NCBI RefSeq assembly: GCF_022758235.1
Contig: NZ_JALEBG010000001.1
Location: forward strand, 1,364,001 to 1,428,000
Direction: 5' to 3'
DNA: 64,000 nt
Source: Pontibacter liquoris
GTDB lineage: Bacteria > Bacteroidota > Bacteroidia > Cytophagales > Hymenobacteraceae
Under the pieces are notes generated by a model that ran no database searches, was not told the DNA's origin, and was given only the letters and a program-made list of their open reading frames with translations. Positions 9,490-18,933 of this stretch are shown here, piece after piece. A program made the translations under genes and the position numbers. The stretch's first letter is position 1. Every line of letters starts with the position of its first letter.

Positions 9490-9655
9490 AGCGCACATCC
9501 GGCAAGTATATCCAGTCTCTTTCTGATGCTGAATTTACAACGATTTCATATGCATTGCCCGGTAAGAATACCCGCTACCTGCTGGTCTCAGCTTTCTTAT
9601 TAATGGGTGTGCCAACCTATCGAAACTTTGCCTAAAAGCCCTCTGTTTCGCTACT

Positions 9656-10052
9656 ATGACCGGATTGATGAGCATAATGATGATAGCAGCCTTGCTCGCC
9701 TCGGTGGATAGCCAGGAGGCGGAGATTACCAGGTTCCGTTTTTACAAAGAGCCCCACGGTACCTGGTATATTGACCTGCCCGACTGGGCCCAAAGGAGAC
9801 CTGGCCATGGTTGCCGGCGCCGACGACATGCTGGGTTACCTGGCCAGGGGCAGCCATGATGTGGTAGTAGAGATGCGTGAGCAGCCGTTTGCCGGGGCAC
9901 TGGTGATGAAGCGCATAACAGTGGGAGAGCCCGGCAGTGGTGCCTACTACCAACCTATCGGGCACCACATAACATCTGTGTGGCTCTGCGATGTGACCTT
10001 GTATGCCCTGGGCAAGTTTCCGGATATAATCTACTTCCGGGCCGTAGAATAG
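9656..10052 (+). pseudogene. Frameshifted DUF6717-like gene
   Basis: Two overlapping frames together give one protein of about 130 residues. The first part ends RFYKEPHGTWYIDLPDW and the second continues KGDLAMVAGADDMLGYLA through to FPDIIYFRAVE. From memory this pattern (RFYKE...WYIDLP..., then DLxMVAGADxML) belongs to the family labelled DUF6717, whose function is unknown. The net frameshift lies at about 9785-9790. The proximal frame alone ends in nonsense. It is the second broken gene in a row after the esterase at 8796-9489. Confidence 0.55.
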
Positions 10053-10180
10053 GTGTGAAGGAGGAATGGTCGGGCGGACCCGCAAAGGGAGCCTGGAAGT
10101 ATAAATTTTAGACAGGTGCGCGTTCAATCTTCCGGACCTGACTAAGAATGCATCTGCAATGCCTTTACACCTATAAATCA

Positions 10181-12247
10181 ATGAAAGCTGGAACAAAACT
10201 GCTGTTGCTGGTCATTTTACTGGCCATAAGTCCGCGCCTTTTCAGCCAGGCCAAACAAATCCGCTATGCCGACCTGGTGAGCAGGCTCACCGATCTGAAA
10301 GCCTTAGCCGTGTCGCCGGAGCCGGGCGAGAAAAGTGCCATGTGGTCGAGCTACGACCGCCGCAGCAAGGTAAACGCCAACGGAAAGTTTATCTTCTGGG
10401 ATGCCAACGACGATGGCCTCAACCCACAGTACATTCGCAAGGAAGGCAAGAACATGGTGCTGGCCGAAATGGAAGGCCCCGGTGTCATTGTGCGCATGTG
10501 GTCGGCCAGCCCGGGCAAAGGCTATGTCAAGATCTACCTCGATGGGCAGCCAACGCCTGTATTGGACCTGCCGTTCATTCAATATTTCGACACTACAGCT
10601 ACGCCGGCCTTCGGCTACTCCCAACTGGTGTATGAAACAAAAGCGCGCGGCTTCAATAACTACGTGCCTATTACCTACCAGAAATCCTGCAAGATCGTGG
10701 CCGAGCCGGAATGGGGGCAGTACTACCATTTCAATTATATCACTTTCCCGAAAGACACCAAGGTTGAAGCCTTTAACCCCAAGCCCTCTCCAGATAACAA
10801 GGCAGCCTTAGCTACGGCAAACCGTTTTTTTGCTAGCCGGCTCGGTGAGCTGCCTTATCCGGTGAAAGCTACGGAGACAAAAGAAGTAGTTGAAACCATT
10901 CCCGCAGGCGGGGCTAAAACCATCACGATTAGCGGCCCAAAGGCCATCCATACTTTGCGGGCGCAACTGCAGGTGGAAAATAAGAGCCGGCTGGACGAAG
11001 CGCTTCGCAAACTGACTTTGCAGATAAATTGGGATGACGAAAAAGAGGCTGCCGTGTGGTCGCCCATCGGAGACTTTTTTGGTTCGGCACCAGGCTACAA
11101 TCTTTACCGAACTTTGCCGATGGGGATGACGAAGGAGGCCATGTACAGCTACTGGTACATGCCTTTCCAACAATCGGCCACCATCACGCTTACTAATAAT
11201 TTTGATCAGCCGGTTACCGTGAATTTAGTTATCGGGTTGGAGAAACTGAGCGGCACCGGGCAGAACATGAGTCGTTTCCATGCCAAATGGCACCGCAACC
11301 TGGCTCCGCCCGCTGATACAGCTCGCTGGCCTGACTGGACCGTTTTGGAAACCGCAGGCAAAGGCCGTTTCCTGGGCATGTCGCTGCTGGTCTGGAATCC
11401 GAAAGGCGGATCTAACAAGCAGTATGGCGGCGAAGGCAGCTGGTGGTGGGGCGAAGGCGACGAGAAGTTCTTTGTAGATGGCGAGAAGTTTCCGTCCACG
11501 TTTGGCACCGGAACCGAGGACTATTTTGGCTATGCCTGGTGCATGCCCGACTATTTTACGCGAGCCTTCCACAGCCAGAACCACACCGAGGGCAACATGG
11601 GCTACCAGTCGCTCAACCGCTGGCAGGTCATCGACAATGTGCCGTTTCAGACATCCTTCAAAGGCTACCTCGAAAAATACTTCCCGGATAAGTGGCCCAC
11701 GCAGTATGCCGTAACCACCTACTGGTACCTCGACAAAGGCGGCAAAGACCCCATCCAATCAACGCCTGTGGCCGAACTCTATGGCTATGAAACGCCATTT
11801 GAAGCGTACCGCGTACCCGGTGTGATAGAAGGGGAAAATATGAAAGTGGAGAAGAACACGGGTGGCTGGGAAAACACGGATTGGTTTGTAGATGAACGCC
11901 TGTTTGATCAGGTAAGCGGGCATAAGGTGCTGATCTGGAACGGAGAGCCCAAAAAGGAAAACAAACTGGCAGCTTCCTTCCATATTCAGAAGCCGGGTAA
12001 GTATAAACTGGTGATGCAGGTGGTCCGGTCTCCGGAAGGCGGCCGGTTTCAGACGGCCGTGAACGGCCAACCCGTAAAGCAGGAGCTCAACTTCAAAAGC
12101 GACGTAAAGCCCGGAAAAGCCGAACCGATCGAACTGGGCACATTTGAGCTGAAGCCGGGGAAACAGGTGCTGGAATTTAAGTGGCTGCCGACGGAAGGAT
12201 ACGGGCAGAACATGATGATCGACTTCGTAAACCTGGAAGCCATCTAA
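10181..12247 (+). CDS. DUF2961 / GH172-type glycoside hydrolase, secreted
   Basis: A 688-residue protein with a signal peptide (residues 1-22, ending LFSQ). The core matches DUF2961, now glycoside hydrolase family 172, whose characterised members act on fructofuranosides and arabinofuranosides. Visible blocks are WSSYDRRSKVNANGKFIFWD, EMEGPGVIVRMWSA, the Trp/acid-rich GSWWWGEGDEKFFVDGE and FGTGTEDYFGYAWC; the acidic residues in the last two are the expected catalytic region. Residues from about 555 to the end look like an appended beta-sandwich carbohydrate-binding domain. ATG 10181 is chosen over 10148 because it directly precedes the signal peptide. No SusCD pair is nearby. The substrate is unknown. 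Confidence 0.85.
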   Translation: MKAGTKLLLLVILLAISPRLFSQAKQIRYADLVSRLTDLKALAVSPEPGEKSAMWSSYDRRSKVNANGKFIFWDANDDGLNPQYIRKEGKNMVLAEMEGPGVIVRMWSASPGKGYVKIYLDGQPTPVLDLPFIQYFDTTATPAFGYSQLVYETKARGFNNYVPITYQKSCKIVAEPEWGQYYHFNYITFPKDTKVEAFNPKPSPDNKAALATANRFFASRLGELPYPVKATETKEVVETIPAGGAKTITISGPKAIHTLRAQLQVENKSRLDEALRKLTLQINWDDEKEAAVWSPIGDFFGSAPGYNLYRTLPMGMTKEAMYSYWYMPFQQSATITLTNNFDQPVTVNLVIGLEKLSGTGQNMSRFHAKWHRNLAPPADTARWPDWTVLETAGKGRFLGMSLLVWNPKGGSNKQYGGEGSWWWGEGDEKFFVDGEKFPSTFGTGTEDYFGYAWCMPDYFTRAFHSQNHTEGNMGYQSLNRWQVIDNVPFQTSFKGYLEKYFPDKWPTQYAVTTYWYLDKGGKDPIQSTPVAELYGYETPFEAYRVPGVIEGENMKVEKNTGGWENTDWFVDERLFDQVSGHKVLIWNGEPKKENKLAASFHIQKPGKYKLVMQVVRSPEGGRFQTAVNGQPVKQELNFKSDVKPGKAEPIELGTFELKPGKQVLEFKWLPTEGYGQNMMIDFVNLEAI

Positions 12248-12264
12248 GCCGGAGGTATACTATC

Positions 12265-12310
12265 AAAGCCACTGCCATACTTACTATGCAGCAGGTATGG
12301 CGGTGGCTTT
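12265..12310 (+). terminator. Stem-loop terminator
   Basis: A 16-bp stem with one G-U pair (12265-12280 with 12295-12310) and a 14-base loop, ending in TTTAA, 18 bases after the hydrolase stop codon. Confidence 0.7.
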
Positions 12311-12700
12311 AATGGCTTCTATATAAAAGATCCGGCGGTTCCTGCAGCGAGCTCCTGTTCCGTTTAGCAGTGTTGGAATTACTACTCATACCTCTTTTTT
12401 ACAGGGTCGACTATTTTTGTAAAAGCTCTATATATACAAATTTAAGTATAATGGGTGATGCAGCGGATATGCCTGTTTTCTCCTGTTAAGCGGCTGTCCT
12501 TATACTTTGACAACTGCGCGTGTCTGCGTTGCAAATGCTTTTAATCCTATTTGCTTTGCCTCTTCCTGTAACTTTGATCGTGCAGATAAGTATCTACATA
12601 AATGTGATACAAAAACTGTACAGGTCCAGGATTTCATACTTGCCTCCCTGCCCCGTCGCTGTATCAGACGCAATGTGTAACTATAACTGAAAACAACCTT
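12311..12700. other. Intergenic region upstream of the alcohol dehydrogenase
   Basis: About 390 bases with an AT-rich run near 12420-12450 and TATACTT/AAGTATA motifs. It must contain the promoter of the dehydrogenase operon, but no confident hexamer pair can be assigned. No credible reading frame. Confidence 0.4.
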
Positions 12701-13852
12701 ATGCTGGCAATGAATTATAGAGGACCCAAGCGGGTCCGTATCGACAATAAACCTATCCCAGAAATATTGCATCCCCAGGATGCGATCGTGCGGGTGACGC
12801 GCTCCTGCATTTGCGGGTCCGATCTTCATTTATACAACGGCAACGTGCCCGATACCCGGGTAGGCTCTACTTTCGGGCATGAGTTTGTTGGAATAGTAGA
12901 AGAAATAGGCCCTGAGGTAACGAAGGTAAAAGTGGGCGACCAGGTGATCGTACCCTTCAATATTGCCTGCGGACAATGTGCTTTCTGCAAGCAGGAACTA
13001 TACGGCAACTGCCATGAGTCTAACCCGGAGGCTACCGCTGTTGGCGGCATTTTCGGCTATTCGCATACGGCCGGCGGCTACAATGGCGGACAGGCCGAGT
13101 ACGCCCGTGTCCCGTACGCCAACGTGGGCCCGACCGTCATTCCGGAAGGCATGGACCTGGATGATGCCGTTTTGCTCACCGACGTGGTGCCCACCGGCTA
13201 CCAGGCCGCTGAAATGGCGGGCATCCAGAAAGGCGATACGGTGGTAGTTTTTGGTGCCGGTCCTATCGGCATTATGGCGGCCAAGTGTTCGTGGCTGTTC
13301 GGGGCAGGCCGTGTGATCGTAATTGACCAGGAAGAATATCGCCTGGAGTTTGCCCGCAACTACTCGAACTGCGAAGCCTATAACTTCCGGGAAATGGAAG
13401 ATCCGGTAGTCTTTATAAAGAAAACGACTGACTGGATGGGAGCCGATGTCTGCATAGATGCGGTAGGGGCCGAAGCAGCCGGCAACGTGATGCAGACCAT
13501 TACCGGCCGGAAAGCGCTGCTGCAGGCCGGCTCGGCCACTGCACTGCACTGGGCCATCAACTCAGTGAAAAAGGGCGGCATCGTTTCGATTGTCGGGATC
13601 TACGGACCGACAGATAACCTGGTGCCGATCGGCAACGTGGTAAACAAAGGCATTACGATTCGGGCCAACCAGGCCTCTGTAAAGCGCCTGCTGCCGCGCA
13701 TGATCGAACATGTGCAGAATGGGGTGATCAACCCGAAAGGGCTTATCACGCACCGCATTCCGCTGGAAGAGGTAGCGGATGGCTATCGTATGTTTGCAAA
13801 CAAGCTGGATAACTGCATTAAAACTGTTCTTATTCCACCGTCAGCCAGATAG
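12701..13852 (+). CDS. Zinc-dependent alcohol dehydrogenase (formaldehyde-dehydrogenase-like MDR)
   Basis: A 383-residue cytosolic medium-chain dehydrogenase. The catalytic zinc site is visible as SCICGSDLH and GHEFVG, and a structural zinc cluster as ACGQCAFCKQELYGNC. The Rossmann motif is VVVFGAGPIGIMAA (about residues 184-197), followed by an acidic residue (VIDQ), which points to NAD. The long form with an extra segment around 240-290 resembles glutathione-independent formaldehyde or general long-chain alcohol dehydrogenases. Either ATG 12701 or 12710 can be the start. The next gene begins 17 bases downstream, so they form an operon. Confidence 0.88.
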   Translation: MLAMNYRGPKRVRIDNKPIPEILHPQDAIVRVTRSCICGSDLHLYNGNVPDTRVGSTFGHEFVGIVEEIGPEVTKVKVGDQVIVPFNIACGQCAFCKQELYGNCHESNPEATAVGGIFGYSHTAGGYNGGQAEYARVPYANVGPTVIPEGMDLDDAVLLTDVVPTGYQAAEMAGIQKGDTVVVFGAGPIGIMAAKCSWLFGAGRVIVIDQEEYRLEFARNYSNCEAYNFREMEDPVVFIKKTTDWMGADVCIDAVGAEAAGNVMQTITGRKALLQAGSATALHWAINSVKKGGIVSIVGIYGPTDNLVPIGNVVNKGITIRANQASVKRLLPRMIEHVQNGVINPKGLITHRIPLEEVADGYRMFANKLDNCIKTVLIPPSAR

Positions 13853-13868
13853 AAAAAGCAGAAACATT

Positions 13869-14360
13869 ATGGAAAATAACATTCAGGATTATACTAAAAT
13901 AAAAGGGTGGGGCATTGATGCGGATCCGAAGAACGATCCGACATACCCCATGAAACGCCGTACCGACGAAGAGCAGAAAGGCTATAGCTGGCCGCGGCCC
14001 ACGCTGCAACATGAAAGCGTAGAAGTGCTGCACTCCATCGAACGCCCGAATCTATCGGCCGTTTTCGGAACGTCCGTGCCGCCATCAGGTTTAAGTGGCA
14101 TGATCCGGCGTTTTGCCTTTAAGTACAGCGAGAACAGCTACCTGCATTGGTTGCCGCTTTTGCTGGCTGACCGGGTAAATGTGGTGGAAGGCATTATTGA
14201 AGACATTTCCCATGGCACGGCTCCCAATATTTTTGCTGAGAAGGGCTATGGATCAGAATGGAAGTATAACCGCCTCAACTTCATAACCAAGATGACAGTT
14301 ATTGCTGCTGTCACCACTGCGGCGGTCCTGTTGCTGACCCGCGATTCGGATGAAGAATAG
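13869..14360 (+). CDS. Unknown protein with C-terminal membrane anchor
   Basis: A 163-residue protein starting MENNIQDYTKIKG, 17 bases after the dehydrogenase. The N-terminal third is polar and carries DPTYPMKRRTDEEQKGYSWP, and the middle contains an amphipathic WLPLLLADRVNVVEG helix. Residues about 140-157 form a hydrophobic anchor (MTVIAAVTTAAVLLLT) followed by an acidic RDSDEE tail. I do not recognise the family. Position and spacing suggest it works with the dehydrogenase, perhaps placing it at the membrane; this is inference. A terminator follows directly. Confidence 0.7.
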   Translation: MENNIQDYTKIKGWGIDADPKNDPTYPMKRRTDEEQKGYSWPRPTLQHESVEVLHSIERPNLSAVFGTSVPPSGLSGMIRRFAFKYSENSYLHWLPLLLADRVNVVEGIIEDISHGTAPNIFAEKGYGSEWKYNRLNFITKMTVIAAVTTAAVLLLTRDSDEE

Positions 14361-14379
14361 CAGCGGAGTTGCCTAACGG

Positions 14380-14422
14380 AAAGGAAAGCCAGCAACGTTG
14401 TTGTAGCTGGCTTTCCTTTTTT
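14380..14422 (+). terminator. Rho-independent terminator
   Basis: A 14-bp perfect stem (14380-14393 with 14406-14419) running into a T6 run, 20 bases after the dehydrogenase operon. Confidence 0.85.
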
Positions 14423-14583
14423 GTAGCGGCTACTGGCCTCAGTCCTGTAAAACATTCGGTGCTGTGCTTTTCACTTGCCGGCGCTTTCAAAGGCATCCGC
14501 ATCTGCCGGCATACTTTGCAGGCAGGTATAAATCTATTGCACCGGAAGGCACGTAATTACACACAACTAATTAAGACAAACAT

Positions 14584-14781
14584 ATGGAAAATACGGCTGA
14601 AGTTTCGATTAAGAGCCTGTTTCAGAACCCTTCGCACCTGACTGATATCCTGAAGGACCCAAGCAAAAAAGGCCTTGAATTCTATAACGGGCTTTCGGTA
14701 AAAGAGCAGCAGTATATCGTTTTTGCCGCCGCCGCAGGTCTTATCGCCTACGGTATTTACCTGAACCGCAAAGGCGCTTAG
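14584..14781 (+). CDS. Small tail-anchored membrane protein
   Basis: A 65-residue protein starting MENTAEVSIKSLF. Residues about 43-60 are a single hydrophobic segment (YIVFAAAAGLIAYGIYL) followed by NRKGA, a tail-anchored topology like the preceding 163-residue protein, with which it also shares an MEN start. It has its own leader with a TATA-rich stretch and is followed by a long terminator. Function unknown. It is conserved-looking rather than random because of its clean start, anchor and terminator. Confidence 0.6.
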   Translation: MENTAEVSIKSLFQNPSHLTDILKDPSKKGLEFYNGLSVKEQQYIVFAAAAGLIAYGIYLNRKGA

Positions 14782-14831
14782 CACCCGTTTTACAGGCAAT
14801 TGCTGCAAGGAAGCCTGTACAAAGCATCCGG

Positions 14832-14888
14832 CCATTCTGCCCTTACTTTCTGATTCAGACCAGAAAGCAAGGGCAGAATGGTTTTTTT
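14832..14888 (+). terminator. Long stem-loop with T tract
   Basis: A 21-bp stem with one mismatch (14832-14852 with 14861-14881) followed by a T7 run. It ends the small membrane protein transcript and touches the last codon of the converging uvrA-like gene. Confidence 0.85.
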
Positions 14889-17430
14889 ATGAAGCGCGCA
14901 GTAACCGCTTTAAAAAAGGAGCTGTTTTACTTCCTGGCGCTTTGGCAACCTGGGCCGGGGTGCCTGCCGCCACCACCTGACCGCCTTCCTCTCCGGCGCC
15001 AGGCCCAATATCGATCACCCAGTCGCTGCCAGCCGCTACCCGCATGGTATGTTCTACCACAATCACTGTGTTGCCTGCTTCTACCAGGTTGTCGAGCTGC
15101 ACCAGCAGTTTTTCTACATCAGCAGGATGCAGACCGGTGGTGGGTTCGTCAAGGATGTAGAGCGTGTTGCCGCGCTGGGCACGTTGCAGCTCGGTAGCCA
15201 GTTTGATGCGCTGCGCTTCGCCTCCCGATAGCTCAGTAGCAGGCTGGCCCAGCCGCAGGTATCCCAGGCCTACTTCCCGCAATACCGTCAGGGCCCGGTA
15301 AATAACAGGTTCTTCGTCAAAGAACGCCCAGGCGGCATCTACTGTCAGGGCCAGCACCTCGGCAATGTTCTTGTCGCGGTAGGTTACCTCCAGGGTTTTC
15401 GGGTTGTAGCGGGCGCCATGGCACATCGGGCAAGGCGCATAAACGCTGGGCAAAAAGAGCAGCTCTACCATCACAAACCCTTCTCCCTGGCAATTTTCGC
15501 AACGCCCTTTAGCTACGTTAAACGAGAAACGGCCGGCATCATACCTGCGTTTCCGGGCCAGGGGTGTAGCCGCAAACAGTTTGCGCACATGGTCAAACAG
15601 CCCGGTATAGGTAGCCATGTTGGAACGGGGCGTGCGGCCTATCGGCTTCTGGTCTACCCGCACCAAGCGTTTTATACGTTCCATTCCCTCCGTGATCTGC
15701 CCACCCACCGGCAGGGGAGCAGCTCGTGCCAGTTCTTCGGTTTCCTCTTCTTCGGGTGGCAGGGCATGGCCCAGGTGTTCCGCCACCAGCTCTACGAGTA
15801 CCTGGCTAACCAAACTCGATTTGCCCGAGCCGGATACACCTGTTACCGTTGTGAAAACACCCAGCGGGAAGGCCACTTCCAGTTGGTGTAGGTTGTTGCG
15901 CGTCACCCCGCTCAGGCGCAGCCACCCGGCCGGCGTGCGCGGCACGCGGTCCGGAAGCGCTGCCTGCCCGAACAGGTAAGCGGCTGTTTGTGAATTGGCG
16001 ACCTGCTGCAACCCTTCGGGCGGGCCACTGTAAAGTATACGGCCGCCTTTTTCACCTGCCTCGGGCCCCACATCTACCAGCCAGTCGGCATGCGCGATCA
16101 CATCCAGGTTGTGCTCTACCACAAAGAGCGAATTGCCTGCCTTTTTCAACCCTTCGAGCGCCGTCAGCAGCGCCAGCGTGTCCGCAGGATGCAGGCCCGC
16201 CGATGGTTCGTCGAGCACATACACTACCCCAAACAGGTGGGAGTAGAGTTGCGTGGCGAGCCGTAGCCGCTGCAGCTCGCCCGGCGACAAAGTTGGCGTG
16301 CTGCGCTCCAGCGATAAGTAGCCCAGCCCCAGGTCGAGGAGCACGTGGATGCGCGCGCATAGGTCTTCTGCAATGCGTTGCGCCACAATGGTTTGCTCGG
16401 GGTGTTCGGCTTCCTGTTTTTGCTGGCCCTTTGCTTTTCCTTCGGCGTAAGGCTGCAGGATACTTGCTACCCGTTTTAAGGGCAATCTGGAAAGTTCGGT
16501 GATATCGTATCCCGCAAATTTGACGGACAGTGACTCGGGACGCAGGCGCTTTCCGTGGCAGGTGGGGCAGTCGGTGCTCAGCATGTACTGCATCACCCGT
16601 TTTTTCATTTGGGGGCTGTTGGTGTTGGCGAATGTATGGAACACGTGGCGCCGCGCGCTGCTGAAAGTGCCCATGTAGTTGGGCTCTTCCTTCCGCTTAA
16701 GGGCGCGTTGCGTTTGCTCCGGCGTATAGCCCGGGTATACCGGCACCACCGGCTGCTCGTCGGTAAACAGGATCCAGTCGCGGTCTTTTTTTGGCAGCTC
16801 GCGCCACGGCCGGTCCACATCATATCCCAGCGTCACGAGTATGTCGCGCTGGTTTTGTCCGCCCCAGGCCATAGGCCAGGCCGCAATGGCCCGTTCCCGT
16901 ATCGTGAGCGAGTCGTCGGGCACCATCGATTGCTCCGTTACGTCATAGATCCGGCCCAGGCCGTGGCAGGTAGGGCAGGCGCCTTCGGCAGTGTTCGGCG
17001 AGAACGCTTCGGCATAGATGATGCCTTGGCCCGGCGGGTACTCGCCGGCCCGGGAGTACAGCATGCGCACCAGGTTCGAGAGCGTGGTTACGCTGCCGAC
17101 CGAGGAACGCGTGGTGGGCGTGCCCCGTTGCTGCTGCAGGGCCACTGCCGGCGGCAACCCTTCGATCGCATCCACTTCCGGCACGGCCATCTGGTGAAAC
17201 AAGCGCCGGGCATAGGGTGAAACAGACTCCAGGTAACGCCGTTGCGCTTCGGCATAGAGTGTGCCAAACGCCAGCGATGATTTACCCGAGCCGGACACGC
17301 CCGTAAACACCACCAGCGCATCGCGTGGAATGGTAAGGTCCACATTCTTCAGGTTATGCTCCCGGGCCCCGCGTACGGTCACAAAGCCGGTAAATGGTGT
17401 GGGTAAGGTCTTGTCTGTTTTGTTTGCCAT
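14887..17430 (-). CDS. uvrA2: UvrA2-type excinuclease ABC subunit A paralogue
   Basis: An 847-residue double ABC-ATPase. The first cassette has Walker A GVSGSGKSS and the signature region TLSPGELQRLRLA, then a Walker B LDEPSAGLHP. The second cassette has GVSGSGKSS, LSGGEAQRIKLA and LDEPTTGLHP. Zinc-finger cysteines are seen in CPTCHGLG, CPTCHGKRL, CENCQGEG and CPMCHG. It is about 90 residues shorter than canonical UvrA (about 940). This fits the UvrA2 class, which lacks the UvrB-binding insert and is linked to DNA-damage or DNA-intercalating drug tolerance. No uvrB or uvrC is in the window. Confidence 0.85.
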   Translation of the reverse strand: MANKTDKTLPTPFTGFVTVRGAREHNLKNVDLTIPRDALVVFTGVSGSGKSSLAFGTLYAEAQRRYLESVSPYARRLFHQMAVPEVDAIEGLPPAVALQQQRGTPTTRSSVGSVTTLSNLVRMLYSRAGEYPPGQGIIYAEAFSPNTAEGACPTCHGLGRIYDVTEQSMVPDDSLTIRERAIAAWPMAWGGQNQRDILVTLGYDVDRPWRELPKKDRDWILFTDEQPVVPVYPGYTPEQTQRALKRKEEPNYMGTFSSARRHVFHTFANTNSPQMKKRVMQYMLSTDCPTCHGKRLRPESLSVKFAGYDITELSRLPLKRVASILQPYAEGKAKGQQKQEAEHPEQTIVAQRIAEDLCARIHVLLDLGLGYLSLERSTPTLSPGELQRLRLATQLYSHLFGVVYVLDEPSAGLHPADTLALLTALEGLKKAGNSLFVVEHNLDVIAHADWLVDVGPEAGEKGGRILYSGPPEGLQQVANSQTAAYLFGQAALPDRVPRTPAGWLRLSGVTRNNLHQLEVAFPLGVFTTVTGVSGSGKSSLVSQVLVELVAEHLGHALPPEEEETEELARAAPLPVGGQITEGMERIKRLVRVDQKPIGRTPRSNMATYTGLFDHVRKLFAATPLARKRRYDAGRFSFNVAKGRCENCQGEGFVMVELLFLPSVYAPCPMCHGARYNPKTLEVTYRDKNIAEVLALTVDAAWAFFDEEPVIYRALTVLREVGLGYLRLGQPATELSGGEAQRIKLATELQRAQRGNTLYILDEPTTGLHPADVEKLLVQLDNLVEAGNTVIVVEHTMRVAAGSDWVIDIGPGAGEEGGQVVAAGTPAQVAKAPGSKTAPFLKRLLRAS

Positions 17431-17850
17431 GTGCCAATTTAAGCAGATTTATACTTGGCCCGGGATTTATACTTCCGCGAGCAGTTATAATCCGACTATT
17501 TACTGCTTCAGGCCCGGAATGTTTTGGAAAGAGGCGCCGCTACAGCGTTACCGGCCATTTACCATGCGTTTTACTTGTATGGTACAAGCCAGCAGCGAAA
17601 ATGTCACTTCGGTTTGCCTGAGAAGGAGAGATGCCGGTACAAAATAATCCCTCGGGGCAGCCGGCCATAGGCGTTAAGGCAAAAGCCTAAACAAATACGG
17701 CTGCCTGTTGCTTTTGTTAGGAAGGAAAACCAGGTGTCTGGCATGCATTCATTCGTTGAATATCTTACATTTGAAGCATCATCTGGAAGCGGGCAGATCA
17801 GGTTTTCAGAAACGTATACTATAACCCGTAGCACCCCAATTAGCACATTT
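17431..17850. other. Divergent intergenic region between uvrA2 and the export operon
   Basis: About 420 bases. Two TATACTT motifs lie near 17450-17473. A frame extends upstream of the adaptor gene to 17734, but it lacks protein character and would bury the signal peptide, so I leave it out. The promoters of both divergent genes must be here; none can be assigned with confidence. Confidence 0.4.
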
Positions 17851-18933
17851 ATGAAACGACACGTTGCCCTGGCCCTGCTGTTATTGTTGCTGGCGTCCTG
17901 CTCGGACAAGGATAAGACCACTACGCCTACAGTAGAGAATATTACGGAGTCGGTGTATGCCTCGGGCGTGGTAAAGAGCAAAGACCAGTACCAGCTTTTC
18001 CCGATGGTGAGCGGCGTCATTCAGCAGATACTGGTTACGGAAGGCGATGTGGTGAAAAAGGGCGATGCGCTGATGAAAATAGACAACGAAGCGGCCAAGT
18101 TAAGCACCGAAAATGCCCGCATTGCAGCTGAGTATGCCCGGGTAGGTGCCAATTCCGAAAAGCTTCGTGAGCTGCAGGAAGCCATCGACCTGGCCCGCAG
18201 CAAAAAGCACAGCGACTCGCTCCTGCTCGTCAGGCAGCGTAACCTGTGGGCCAAGGAGATCGGCACGCAGGTGGAGCTGGAGCAGCGGGAGCTCAGTTAC
18301 CAGAATTCGCTGGCAAGTTACCGCTCGGCCATACTTCGTTTTAACGATCTTAAAAAGCAACTCAACTTTGCCGCCGCCCAGTCGCAGAAAAACCTGCAGA
18401 TCAGCCAGACCCTGTCCAATGATTATACCGTTAAAAGTGAGACCGACGGCAAGGTATACAGTGTGCTGAAAGAAGAAGGGGAGATGGTGAGCCCGCAGAC
18501 GCCGGTGGCGGTGATCGGCGCTGCCAACGATTTTATACTTGAATTGCAGGTAGATGAGTATGATATTGCCCGCATCAAGCTTGGCCAGCAGGTGCTGCTG
18601 CACATGGACAGCTACAAAGGGCAGGTGTTTGAAGCCAAAGTATACAAGATTAATCCGGCCATGAACGAGCGGACGCGCTCCTTTACTGTGGAAGCCAGCT
18701 TTGTGACCAGGCCGCCCGCGCTGTACCCCAACCTGACCACCGAGGCGAACATCGTGATACAGACCAAAAAAAATGCCCTGACCATCCCGCGCGAATACCT
18801 GATTGATGGCACCTATGTGATGACGGAGGACGAAGAGAAAGTAAAGGTGAAAACGGGCCTGAAAGATTACCGGAAAGTGGAGATCGTGGCCGGCCTGCCG
18901 AAAGATGCTGTGATCGTAAAACCCGCCCCATGA
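17851..18933 (+). CDS. Periplasmic adaptor lipoprotein of an ABC export system (HlyD/MacA family)
   Basis: A 360-residue lipoprotein: signal peptide with lipobox LLASC (Cys near residue 17). Then follow the first half of a lipoyl-like domain (MVSGVIQQILVTEGDVVKKG), a coiled-coil hairpin (about residues 75-195, rich in Glu/Gln/Leu/Arg), the second lipoyl half (VKSETDGKVYSVLKEEGEMV) and beta-barrel domains. This is the membrane-fusion layout of MacA-type adaptors. The ATG at 17851 is the only start giving a signal peptide. The stop codon overlaps the permease start by 4 bases (ATGA), so they are translationally coupled. Confidence 0.88.
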   Translation: MKRHVALALLLLLLASCSDKDKTTTPTVENITESVYASGVVKSKDQYQLFPMVSGVIQQILVTEGDVVKKGDALMKIDNEAAKLSTENARIAAEYARVGANSEKLRELQEAIDLARSKKHSDSLLLVRQRNLWAKEIGTQVELEQRELSYQNSLASYRSAILRFNDLKKQLNFAAAQSQKNLQISQTLSNDYTVKSETDGKVYSVLKEEGEMVSPQTPVAVIGAANDFILELQVDEYDIARIKLGQQVLLHMDSYKGQVFEAKVYKINPAMNERTRSFTVEASFVTRPPALYPNLTTEANIVIQTKKNALTIPREYLIDGTYVMTEDEEKVKVKTGLKDYRKVEIVAGLPKDAVIVKPAP

